A program made the position numbers and the translations under genes. This document shows positions 35,812 through 43,895 of a stretch of DNA of 64,000 nucleotides, piece after piece. Location: NCBI GenBank assembly GCA_963520375.1, contig CAUQQF010000008.1, positions 7,021-71,020 of the forward strand, in the 5' to 3' direction. Origin of the DNA: JABCPE02 sp963520375 (lineage in GTDB: Bacteria > Bacteroidota > Bacteroidia > Flavobacteriales > Weeksellaceae). The notes below the pieces were generated by a model that had not been told where the DNA came from, did no database searches, and saw only the letters and a program-made list of their open reading frames with translations. Position 1 is the stretch's first letter. Every line of letters begins with the position of its first letter.

Positions 35812-36783
35812 TTACCAGTTAGATCTTCTTCCAAAACCACCATTTCCGCTAGTGGAACTGCCACTATTTCCTCCATTGTTTGATGAAGAATTATTATCTC
35901 TCCAAGTGTTGTTTTGTCGTTGATATCGCTCTATATCGGAGTTATGATTTCCCCAGTCAGATGATCTGTCAAAACCATTATTTGGTCTATTCATCTGGTT
36001 GTTGCTTCTATTAAATCCACCATTGTTAGGTGTGTAGGTTCTGCCACGATAGGAGTTATCATTTCCTCTGTAGATTTCATCTGGGTCGCTTCTTCTGTAA
36101 GTTTTCGCAGGTCTGTAATAACGAGGATTGTAATAATAATCATCATAGTAACCACGATAATATGGATTGTAGTAATAAGGGTTATAGTAATAATTATTAT
36201 AGTAATAAGGGCTGTATCCCCAGTAGTTATAATTCCAATAAGGGTTGTAATAATAGTTATAATTGTAACTCCACGGACTCATTCCCCACGAGAAACCTAA
36301 TCCCCATCCTGAAGAGCGAGGGTAGCCGAAATACGAATTATAATACCCGAAATAATATGGCGAATAAAAACTGCTGTAATAAGGATAACCCCAAGAAGAA
36401 TAATTATCATAGTAGAAATTATTTTGCGTTCCTGCATAAGTTCCCCAGTCGGAGCTGGAAGAGATTCTTTGGCTGTCTCCGCCCCAGTTTTTGTTGCTGT
36501 ATTTTTGGTTTTGGAGCTGTTGGTTTTTCTGAGCTTGTCCGATGATTCCTGTTTGATTATTATCATCCTCAAAACCAGCTCTTTCGTCCATATCATAGTA
36601 GTCAGGCTCCTGCCATGCTATTTTTCTTTCTATTTTGTCTGTTGCAGGGTCGTAATAGATACCATCTGTCTCTGTATATCCAGACTGGATACCACAAGAA
36701 ACCAAAAATAATCCACTAGCCAAAGCCAAGGCTGTTTTGGAGACAAAAGGGATTATTGTATCAGAAAATGTATTATTTTTCAT
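35812..36783 (-). CDS. Tyr/Asn/Gly-rich low-complexity lipoprotein
   Basis: 323 residues with lipobox VSC (Cys30). After an acidic segment (about 40-75) the central region, about 125-230, is extreme in tyrosine, asparagine, proline, glycine and tryptophan, with irregular repeats such as YYNPYYYNPYY. The C-terminal 90 residues are Asn/Ser/Gly/Arg-rich. No fold can be assigned. Such compositions are found in surface or matrix lipoproteins and in phase-separating or amyloid-like proteins; which applies is unknown. Short-period DNA repeats mirror the protein repeats and may shrink or grow. It is probably co-transcribed with the FadL-type gene. Confidence 0.8.
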   Translation of the reverse strand: MKNNTFSDTIIPFVSKTALALASGLFLVSCGIQSGYTETDGIYYDPATDKIERKIAWQEPDYYDMDERAGFEDDNNQTGIIGQAQKNQQLQNQKYSNKNWGGDSQRISSSSDWGTYAGTQNNFYYDNYSSWGYPYYSSFYSPYYFGYYNSYFGYPRSSGWGLGFSWGMSPWSYNYNYYYNPYWNYNYWGYSPYYYNNYYYNPYYYNPYYRGYYDDYYYNPRYYRPAKTYRRSDPDEIYRGNDNSYRGRTYTPNNGGFNRSNNQMNRPNNGFDRSSDWGNHNSDIERYQRQNNTWRDNNSSSNNGGNSGSSTSGNGGFGRRSNW

Positions 36784-36908
36784 ATCAAATGGTTTAATGT
36801 TAATTACTATATTTGCAAAATTATTACCAAAATTATACCAAAAATCATATTGGAGTAATTCTGAATAATGATTTTTATCAGTAAAAATAAAAAAATATTT
36901 TAATATTT

Positions 36909-38384
36909 ATGGCAAAATTAACTTCAAGAGCAGAAGATTATAGTAAATGGTATAACGAACTTATCGTAGGAGCAGACCTAGCGGAGAACTCAGGTGTTCG
37001 CGGCTGTATGGTTATCAAGCCGTATGGATACGCCATTTGGGAAAAGATGAGAGATGAGCTGGACAGAAGATTTAAGGAAACAGGACACCAAAACGCTTAT
37101 TTCCCTATTTTTGTTCCGAAAAGTTTGTTCGAAGCAGAAGAGAAAAACGCAGAGGGATTTGCTAAAGAATGTGCGGTAGTTACGCACTATCGTTTGAAAA
37201 CAGACCCAGAAAATCCATCAAAACTTATCGTAGATCCAGAAGCAAAATTGGAGGAAGAACTTATCGTTCGTCCTACTTCGGAGGCGATTATTTGGAATAC
37301 TTATAAAAACTGGATTCAGTCTTATAGAGACCTTCCAATACTTATTAACCAATGGGCGAATGTGGTTCGATGGGAGATGAGAACGCGCCCGTTCCTTCGT
37401 ACTTCGGAATTTCTTTGGCAGGAAGGGCACACGGCTCACGCCACTAAAGAAGAAGCAGAAGCAGAAGCAAAACAGATGATGGAAGTCTATGCCGACTTCT
37501 CCGAGAAGATGATGGCTGTGCCGGTAGTTCGCGGACTGAAATCTCCAAGCGAGAGATTCGCAGGAGCAGACGAAACTTATTGTATAGAAGCGATGATGCA
37601 GGACGGAAAGGCGCTTCAGGCAGGGACTTCGCACTTTTTAGGACAAAACTTCGCAAAAGCATTCGATGTGAAATTTACAAACAGCGAAGGTAAAATAGAA
37701 TACGCATGGGCATCATCATGGGGAGTATCTACCCGATTGATGGGAGCGCTTATCATGTCGCATTCAGATGATTTCGGATTGGTTCTACCGCCGAAACTTG
37801 CACCGATACAAGTAGTTATCGTGCCGATATTCAAAGGCGAGGAGCAATTAGCCCAAATCGATGAGGTGGCTTTCGGAATTAGTGAAAAACTGAAAGCGCT
37901 GGGAATTTCTGTAAAGTATGACAACCGCGCTACGCACAAACCAGGCTGGAAATTCGCAGAATACGAGCTAAAAGGTGTGCCGGTGAGAATAGCCATAGGG
38001 CCGAAGGATTTAGAAAACGGCATGGTGGAAATCGCAAGGAGAGATACGCTGAGCAAAGAAACTCAGCCGATAGCAGGGGTGGAGAATTACATTCACCAGC
38101 TTCTTACGAAAATTCAGGAAGACATCTACCAGCGCGCGCTTAACTTCCGAAACGAAAACATTACAAAAGTGGATACCTACGAGGAGTTCAAAAAAGTTTT
38201 GGAGGAAAAAGGTGGTTTCATCGCAGCTCACTGGGATGGAACGGAGGAAGAAGAGGAACGCATCAAGGAGGAAACCAAAGCTACCATACGATGTATCCCG
38301 CTGGATGCTGTGGAGGAAGACGGTGTGTCCCTTATTTCAGGGAAACCTTCTAAACGCAGGGTTCTTTTCGCTAAGGCATACTAA
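36909..38384 (+). CDS. proS: Prolyl-tRNA synthetase (short, archaeal-like type)
   Basis: 491 residues, class II synthetase without the bacterial INS editing domain between motifs 2 and 3. Visible: VIKPYGYAIWE, VRPTSEAIIWNTY, VRWEMRTRPFLRTSEFLWQEG (motif 2), and LGQNFAKAFDV. The C-terminal zinc-binding-like extension of this type is present, ending FAKAY. This is the ProS type typical of Bacteroidota. Divergent from the Tyr-rich lipoprotein gene. Confidence 0.97.
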   Translation: MAKLTSRAEDYSKWYNELIVGADLAENSGVRGCMVIKPYGYAIWEKMRDELDRRFKETGHQNAYFPIFVPKSLFEAEEKNAEGFAKECAVVTHYRLKTDPENPSKLIVDPEAKLEEELIVRPTSEAIIWNTYKNWIQSYRDLPILINQWANVVRWEMRTRPFLRTSEFLWQEGHTAHATKEEAEAEAKQMMEVYADFSEKMMAVPVVRGLKSPSERFAGADETYCIEAMMQDGKALQAGTSHFLGQNFAKAFDVKFTNSEGKIEYAWASSWGVSTRLMGALIMSHSDDFGLVLPPKLAPIQVVIVPIFKGEEQLAQIDEVAFGISEKLKALGISVKYDNRATHKPGWKFAEYELKGVPVRIAIGPKDLENGMVEIARRDTLSKETQPIAGVENYIHQLLTKIQEDIYQRALNFRNENITKVDTYEEFKKVLEEKGGFIAAHWDGTEEEEERIKEETKATIRCIPLDAVEEDGVSLISGKPSKRRVLFAKAY

Positions 38385-38391
38385 AAAATAT

Positions 38392-38425
38392 AAAACTGCT
38401 CTCTATCAGGGCAGTTTTTTTGTTT
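38392..38425 (+). terminator. Terminator of proS
   Basis: AAAACTGC pairs with GCAGTTTT, followed by T7. The neighbour gene on the other strand ends right after it. Confidence 0.85.
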
Positions 38426-39011
38426 TTAAGAAGATGGATTTTCGTTGATTAGGTTTTCCCATCTTTGTATGATTTTTAAAATCGCATCACGATTTTTTTT
38501 GCTTTTGATGAAAGTGGGAAGTTTAGCCACCAATGACATACCTTCTCGCTCACGGAGGTCGGAAGAAACATAATCCTCTATTACCTTTATATGGAGTGTA
38601 TTTTCTGCCCAAAAGAGATTTTCCCGCACATTTTCTTGAAAAATAAGGCAGCCCAAAAATATAATCACATTTTAGTCCATCTTTATTTGGGTTTATTTTG
38701 TTGTAGGTTTCTTCATAGTGAGGTTTTATGGATAATGGAAAAGAGCAATTTTGACATTTGATGAGAACTTCATCCATTTTGTTTTTCATTCCGTGCTGTT
38801 CGTTGTGAATGGCCGTGCCGCAGTTTGGACAGTTTAACTTGATAACAGCTGTAAAAGACAGCAAGTCTTCACTTTTCTTTTCGTATCCACAATGATAGCA
38901 GTGGACTAGGTGTCCATCAGGCGTTATAATAGCAGAATTATGGCATTCAGGACAAACAACCCAAGCGCCTTCTTTCCATATTTTTATGTGTTTTTCTTGA
39001 TAACGCTTCAT
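38426..39011 (-). pseudogene. Zinc-ribbon protein gene with a frameshift
   Basis: The first frame (39011 to about 38640) codes for a protein with three C-x2-C type zinc ribbons: VVCPECHNSA, HCYHCGYEKK, LNCPNCGTAI and KCQNCSFPLS. The frame then leaves the family sequence at GLPYF. A second frame (38668-38426) carries the missing C-terminus: QENVRENLFWAENTLHIKVI and then EDYVSSDLREREG through to LPTFIKSKKNRDAILKIIQ. Removing one A from the A5 run at 38639-38643 (T on the coding strand) joins them as GLPYFQENVREN. So this is a single-base insertion in a homopolymer: a real pseudogene, a phase-variable site or a sequencing error. Whole protein about 194 residues, function unknown (TFIIB-type zinc-ribbon family). 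Confidence 0.75.
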
Positions 39012-39022
39012 TTTATGCGAAA

Positions 39023-39682
39023 TTATTTCTTTTTCCCAGAAAAGAACCCGAATTTTTCTAAAGGCACTATCAGGGACAGCATCCAGTAATGCTTGTTGGT
39101 TTTTCCTTTTTCGGACTGCATGTAGTACATCAGCTGTGGAGTGAGCCAGCTTAGACTTACGCTTGACCCTACATAAACTCTGTTTCGTAATTTTCCGTTT
39201 TCTAGATTTATGTAGATTTCATCATGGGCATAGAGGCTTACAGGAATGTCTTTGACTTTTATTTTGTAGTTTAATCCTAATCTATTTCTGTAAGTAGCGG
39301 TACTACTTGCGTAGTTTTTTATCTGATAGTAGTACATATTTCTGTCAGTAATGGACAGTTTATTACTGATAGGCAAGGTGAAAGTGGCATAAGCCATAAT
39401 CTGGTGCTCTGCGTTTTCGCTCTTGGATTCATAATCTTGAAAAAAAGCATAACCAGGCGTCAGCGAGATGTATTTATTAATTGTAAATGTCGGCAAAACC
39501 CTTGCAATGTACGAGTTGTCAGTCGGGCTGTATCCACCGAAGGTCGTGAGTTTTCCTAAATTTCCCATATTTGCGGTAAAACCTACTACTACGAAAGAAT
39601 GCGGCGCATCTATCGCCTGTGATTTTAGGGAAGTATAAATGGAAAGGGTAAAAAATAATATAATGATTTTCAGTCGATTCAT
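39023..39682 (-). CDS. DUF2490 outer-membrane protein
   Basis: 219 residues from ATG 39682 (MNRLKIIILFFTL); an ATG six codons upstream is also in frame. Signal peptide to about SLKSQA. The mature part is an antiparallel beta barrel: ISLTPGYAFFQDY, YRNRLGLNYKI, PVSLYAHDEIYINLE and PQLMYYMQS, matching the DUF2490 pattern. Function unknown. It lies 35 bases after feoB on the same strand and could share its transcript. Confidence 0.8.
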   Translation of the reverse strand: MNRLKIIILFFTLSIYTSLKSQAIDAPHSFVVVGFTANMGNLGKLTTFGGYSPTDNSYIARVLPTFTINKYISLTPGYAFFQDYESKSENAEHQIMAYATFTLPISNKLSITDRNMYYYQIKNYASSTATYRNRLGLNYKIKVKDIPVSLYAHDEIYINLENGKLRNRVYVGSSVSLSWLTPQLMYYMQSEKGKTNKHYWMLSLIVPLEKFGFFSGKKK

Positions 39683-39734
39683 TTTATTAAAATTTACCAC
39701 AAAGATAACGAAAATGAAAAATCAAAACATTTGT

Positions 39735-41900
39735 TTAATGAAAGAAATTCCAAATCTGTGTAACGATAAAACATACTATAAACCCATATAAAACAGGAAG
39801 AAAAGTAGCGATGCTTGTCCATTTTTTGCTTCCAGTTTCTTTATAAATGGTGTAAATAGTGGTACTGCATGGGTTGTGCAGCAGACTAAACAGCATGAGA
39901 TTTATAGCAGTGAGGGTAGTCCATCCTCCCATTTGCAGAATTGAGGCGATTTCGTTATCCGAAGTTTCAAATAACACACCTGCCAAGGCATCATTTCCTA
40001 AGGTTAAAGAAGTGAGCATCAATATCGTAGGAATTACGATTTCGTTGGCAGGAATAGCCAAGATGTAAGCCAAAAGAATCACTCCATTCAGCCCTAAAAA
40101 CAGCCCGAAAGGCTCCAGTCCGTCTATCATCCATAGAGCAAGTGGGTGACCGCCGATGCTGATATTGGAAATCAACCAAATAGCGGCTCCCGCAGGAACA
40201 GCGAAGACTATGGCTCTCCATAGGACTATCAGCGTTCTGTCTATCAGAGAAGTGTATATCGTTTGCCATATTTGTGGAGGTCTGTAAGGCGGCAGTTCCA
40301 ATGTGAAAAACGAAGCCTCTCCTTTGAGCAATGTTCTCGATAAAAGCCAAGAAGTGAAGAAGGTAAATGCAATTCCTAAAATCACAATACTTACGACAGC
40401 AAGCATAGAAACAAGTCCTGACCACTGCTCAGGGACTAATATCCCTATGAATAGGGTAGCCATAAGAATCTGCGTGCCCCATCTTCCGTTACATAGCGCA
40501 AAATTATTCGTGATGATAGCGATGAGTTTTTCCCTAGGGCTGTTGATGATTCTAGTAGCCACCACACCAGCAGCATTACACCCAAAGCCCATACTCATAG
40601 TGAGCGCTTGTTTCCCATGGGCGCCTGTTTTTCTGAAAATTCTATCCAAATTAAAAGCCACTCTCGGCAAATAACCGAAATCTTCCAAAAGGGTAAATAA
40701 TGGGAAAAATATCGCCATAGGAGGGAGCATCACGGAAACAACCCAAGCCGTGGCAAGATAGATACCATCTATCAGTAATCCGCTCAGCCACCAAGGGAAA
40801 TTAAGCTCATTGGCACCAGTTTTTAGAAAAGGATAAATTTTCTCTAAAAGTAGGAAAGAGAGAAATTCCGATGGGTAGTTAGCCCCGATGATAGTCAGCC
40901 ATAAAACCAAACTCAATAAAAGAAACATTATCCCAAAGCCCCATATTCTATGCGTAACCAGATTGTCTATCATTCGTTCTATACGGAATAATCTCGGTGA
41001 TTCAGTAGAAGATACGGATGACTGTATGATTTTAGCAGCTTCGGCATAGAGATTTTCTATCCGTTCATCATGGTAGTTTTTAGGGAAGTCGGTTTTACAT
41101 TCTTCCACTAAATGATGTATCGGCTCAAAATTTTCAGAATTGATACGAGTAGATATCATTCCTTTTTTTAATTCTTCTGTGAGATTTTTATTTCCCTCTA
41201 ATAATCTAGCAGCTATCCATTCGGTATTGTCAAGCTCTGGGTCAAGCTGTGAGAGGTGCTTAGCAACTTTTTCCACCGAGTTTTTTACTATTTCGGTAGG
41301 CTTTATGAAAGATTTTTTCTTTGTGGTAATCTCTCCTTTTGCCATTTTATGAATTGTAGATAGAAGTTCAGGTATTCCATCTTTAGACCTTGCGCTGGTG
41401 CCTATCACAGGAATTCCCAAGTCGCGGGATAGTGTGCGGGTGTCAATTTCGGTGCCGTGTTTTTTCGCTTCATCCATTAGATTAAGACAAAGAATCACAT
41501 TATCTGAAACTTCCATCACTTGCAGTAAAAGGCTAAAATGCCTCTGCATACGCCCTGCATCCACCACCACTATGGTGATATCAGGTTTCCCAAATAAAAT
41601 AAAATCTCTGGCAGCCTCCTCATCATCAGAAGTGGAAAGCAGTGAATAAGTGCCGGGCAGGTCTACGATTTTGAAGGTGTTTTGCTGATAAGAAAAATAC
41701 CCTTCGGAGTGTGTTACCGTTTTGCCAGGCCAGTTTCCTGTATGCTGTTTTAGCCCTGTTAAAGCATTGAAAATAGTGCTTTTCCCTGTGTTGGGATTTC
41801 CAGCAAGGGCTATTGTAAACTGTGTATTCTCGGCGTTTTCTCCCAGCTTTTTTAGTTGGCTGGCTGTATTGAGTTCGCAGACTTGGCAGGTTGATTTCAT
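39735..41900 (-). CDS. feoB: Ferrous iron transport protein FeoB
   Basis: 721 residues. N-terminal G domain: G1 motif GNPNTGKST at 34-42, switch region GNWPGKTVTHSEG, G3 DLPGTYSL, G4-like NLMDEA; then a helical GDI-like segment to about 300; then the membrane domain with Gate motifs including MSMGFGCNAAGV and IITNNFALCNGRWG. Two N-terminal cysteines (5, 8) precede the G domain. It imports Fe2+ across the inner membrane. feoA lies 12 bases upstream. Confidence 0.97.
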   Translation of the reverse strand: MKSTCQVCELNTASQLKKLGENAENTQFTIALAGNPNTGKSTIFNALTGLKQHTGNWPGKTVTHSEGYFSYQQNTFKIVDLPGTYSLLSTSDDEEAARDFILFGKPDITIVVVDAGRMQRHFSLLLQVMEVSDNVILCLNLMDEAKKHGTEIDTRTLSRDLGIPVIGTSARSKDGIPELLSTIHKMAKGEITTKKKSFIKPTEIVKNSVEKVAKHLSQLDPELDNTEWIAARLLEGNKNLTEELKKGMISTRINSENFEPIHHLVEECKTDFPKNYHDERIENLYAEAAKIIQSSVSSTESPRLFRIERMIDNLVTHRIWGFGIMFLLLSLVLWLTIIGANYPSEFLSFLLLEKIYPFLKTGANELNFPWWLSGLLIDGIYLATAWVVSVMLPPMAIFFPLFTLLEDFGYLPRVAFNLDRIFRKTGAHGKQALTMSMGFGCNAAGVVATRIINSPREKLIAIITNNFALCNGRWGTQILMATLFIGILVPEQWSGLVSMLAVVSIVILGIAFTFFTSWLLSRTLLKGEASFFTLELPPYRPPQIWQTIYTSLIDRTLIVLWRAIVFAVPAGAAIWLISNISIGGHPLALWMIDGLEPFGLFLGLNGVILLAYILAIPANEIVIPTILMLTSLTLGNDALAGVLFETSDNEIASILQMGGWTTLTAINLMLFSLLHNPCSTTIYTIYKETGSKKWTSIATFLPVLYGFIVCFIVTQIWNFFH

Positions 41901-41912
41901 TTCAGTTTAACT

Positions 41913-42146
41913 TTAACTTTTAATCTCTATCAGAATGTATTTAGAGTCTTCTTTTCGTAAGGCAATCAGCGTGTTATGAATATTGTAGGCGATAGGGTCA
42001 CCCAGCGGACTGATGTTTTGGATATGAATTTCAGCGCCTTTGATGAATCCTAAATCTAAAAACCGCTGTCTGATTTCTCCTTTGCATTCCGGAGAAATCC
42101 CTAAAACTACACCTTTTTGACCTGTTTTTAACGAACCTAAATCCAT
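41913..42146 (-). CDS. feoA: Ferrous iron transport protein FeoA
   Basis: 77 residues with an SH3-like fold: LKTGQKGVVLGISPECKGEI, LDLGFIKGAEIHIQNISPLG, ending in ILIEIKS. FeoA is a small cytoplasmic partner of FeoB. First gene of the feoAB operon; TAAATTTG lies upstream on the minus strand (42172-42165). I could not identify a Fur box by eye. Confidence 0.95.
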   Translation of the reverse strand: MDLGSLKTGQKGVVLGISPECKGEIRQRFLDLGFIKGAEIHIQNISPLGDPIAYNIHNTLIALRKEDSKYILIEIKS

Positions 42147-42245
42147 TCAAATTATTTTATTGTCCAAATTTACAAAATTAGATTAACCTAACAAATCAAA
42201 AATAATTGAATTTTATAAAATCAATTTAATTTAAAAAGATGTTTA

Positions 42246-42253
42246 TATCTTTG
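42246..42253 (+). promoter_or_regulatory. -7 box TATCTTTG for folC
   Basis: TAnnTTTG match 17 bases before the folC start. Confidence 0.5.
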
Positions 42254-42270
42254 GCGGAAATTTTTTAGCG

Positions 42271-43512
42271 ATGGACAAAAAGGACTATCAAGAGGCGCTG
42301 GAATGGCTTTTTAAACAAACGCCCAACTATCAGGAAAATGGAAAAAAAGCCTACAAACCAGGGCTGGATAATATAAAAAAACTCTGTGATTACTGGGGAA
42401 ATCCACAGGATAAGATAAAAACTATCCATATCGGCGGAACCAATGGGAAGGGCTCTACGAGCAATATGCTGGCTTCTATTTTGCAGGAGGCTGGCTACAA
42501 GGTTGGGATTTATAACTCGCCTCATTTAGTGGAGTTTACAGAGCGGGTGAAAATCAATGGAGAGGAGGCGGACAAGGAGTTTGTGTATCAGTTTATTCAA
42601 AAATTAAAGCAAATCCCAGAGCAGATTTTGCCTTCTTTTTTTGAATTTACGACCATCATGGCGTTTGAGTATTTTTATCAAAACGAGGTGGATTTTGCCA
42701 TCATCGAGGTTGGTCTCGGCGGACGGCTGGATTCCACTAACATAATCACTCCGCTGGTTTCGGCGATTACGAATGTCCAGCTTGACCATCAGGATATTTT
42801 GGGCGAAACGCTGGAGCAGATAGCTGCGGAAAAGACAGGAATTATCAAAGAAAATGTTCCGATAATTTCTGGTGATGAGAATATTTTGGTTAAAAATATA
42901 ATTCGTGAAAAAGCCGATGCAGTGGGAACGGAATTTATAGATGCTACGGAGGTAAGAACGGATTTGGAAACGGATTTGAAGGGCAACTATCAGCGAAAAA
43001 ACATCCGTGTGGTTTTGGCTTTGGTGGAGGCTTTGAGGAAGAAAAATATTTCTATTTCGGATGAAAATATTCACGATGGACTGCTTCATGTTCAGAAAAA
43101 TACAGGGTTCATCGGTCGCTGGTTTGAGTTTTCTAAAAATCCACTGACTATCTGCGATACAGGGCATAATAAAGCGGGGCTGGATATGGTGTTTAGCCAG
43201 TTGGCCGAATATCAGTGTCATAAACACATTGTTTTAGGTTTTGTTCAGGAAAAGAATATTGATGAGGTTCTGAAAATTCTTCCTCGTGATGCTCATTATT
43301 ATTTTGTAAAACCAGCAATTTACAGGGGAAGACACCCGAAAGATTATGAAAATTTGCTGGTGGAGGCAGGAGTAGATTTTAAAATTTTTGATAGCGTGGA
43401 GGAGGGATATCAGTCTGCAAAAGCCGTCTGCAAGGAGGATGAGATGATTTTTATAGGGGGAAGTAATTTTGTAGTTGGAGATTTTTTAGAAAAAAATTTG
43501 GAGGTTAAATAA
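42271..43512 (+). CDS. folC: Folylpolyglutamate / dihydrofolate synthase
   Basis: 413 residues, Mur-ligase fold. P-loop GGTNGKGST at 55-63; SPHLVEFTERVKINGE; FEFTTIMAFEYF; EVGLGGRLDSTN; the late DTGHNKAG. It adds glutamate to dihydropteroate and to folates. The gene stands alone, divergent from feoAB, with two tRNA-Val genes just after it. Confidence 0.95.
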   Translation: MDKKDYQEALEWLFKQTPNYQENGKKAYKPGLDNIKKLCDYWGNPQDKIKTIHIGGTNGKGSTSNMLASILQEAGYKVGIYNSPHLVEFTERVKINGEEADKEFVYQFIQKLKQIPEQILPSFFEFTTIMAFEYFYQNEVDFAIIEVGLGGRLDSTNIITPLVSAITNVQLDHQDILGETLEQIAAEKTGIIKENVPIISGDENILVKNIIREKADAVGTEFIDATEVRTDLETDLKGNYQRKNIRVVLALVEALRKKNISISDENIHDGLLHVQKNTGFIGRWFEFSKNPLTICDTGHNKAGLDMVFSQLAEYQCHKHIVLGFVQEKNIDEVLKILPRDAHYYFVKPAIYRGRHPKDYENLLVEAGVDFKIFDSVEEGYQSAKAVCKEDEMIFIGGSNFVVGDFLEKNLEVK

Positions 43513-43527
43513 AAATCCGTATATTTG
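43497..43527 (+). promoter_or_regulatory. Promoter of the tRNA-Val pair
   Basis: TTTG at 43497-43500 (end of folC), 19-base spacer, TATATTTG at 43520-43527; the first tRNA starts at 43542. Confidence 0.75.
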
Positions 43528-43541
43528 CACCACTCAAATGA

Positions 43542-43616
43542 GGGCGGTTAGCTCAGTTGGTTCAGAGCATCTGGTTTACACCCAGAGGGTCGGGGGTTCG
43601 AATCCCTCACCGCCCA
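43542..43616 (+). tRNA. tRNA-Val (TAC), copy 1
   Basis: Acceptor GGGCGGT / ACCGCCC, discriminator A, anticodon loop GTTTACA, T-loop GTTCGAATC. CCA not encoded. Confidence 0.97.
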
Positions 43617-43622
43617 CAGATA

Positions 43623-43697
43623 GGGTTCTTAGCTCAGTTGGTTCAGAGCATCTGGTTTACACCCAGAGGGTCAGGGGTTCGAATCCCTTAGAACCCA
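43623..43697 (+). tRNA. tRNA-Val (TAC), copy 2
   Basis: Same D, anticodon and T arms as copy 1 except for two changes near the T stem, but a different acceptor stem, GGGTTCT / AGAACCC. Six bases after copy 1, so one transcript. Confidence 0.97.
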
Positions 43698-43698
43698 C

Positions 43699-43735
43699 AA
43701 AAATCCAAGATTTTTATAAGTCTTGGATTTTTTTA
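43699..43735 (+). terminator. Terminator of the tRNA-Val pair
   Basis: AAAATCCAAGA / TCTTGGATTTT with an A/T loop, then T run. Confidence 0.85.
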
Positions 43736-43841
43736 TGCATTTTTCTCTTGGCTATTTTGTTAGATATAAAATTTATGTTTGGCGTTTTCAATAGATATAA
43801 TATTTTATAATTCACTAAAACAAAAAGTACTCAAAAAGTAA

Positions 43842-43871
43842 TTGTATCAAGCAAAATATTCTTTATCTTTG
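43842..43871 (+). promoter_or_regulatory. Promoter of the MORN-repeat gene
   Basis: TTG at 43842-43844, 19-base spacer, TATCTTTG at 43864-43871; start codon at 43896. Confidence 0.75.
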
Positions 43872-43895
43872 GAATAAATTTAAATAAGTTAGAAA

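Noticed and set aside
42147..42270. A Fur box controlling feoAB
   Set aside because: The region is A/T-rich with two TAnnTTTG boxes but no convincing inverted Fur-type site could be picked out by eye.
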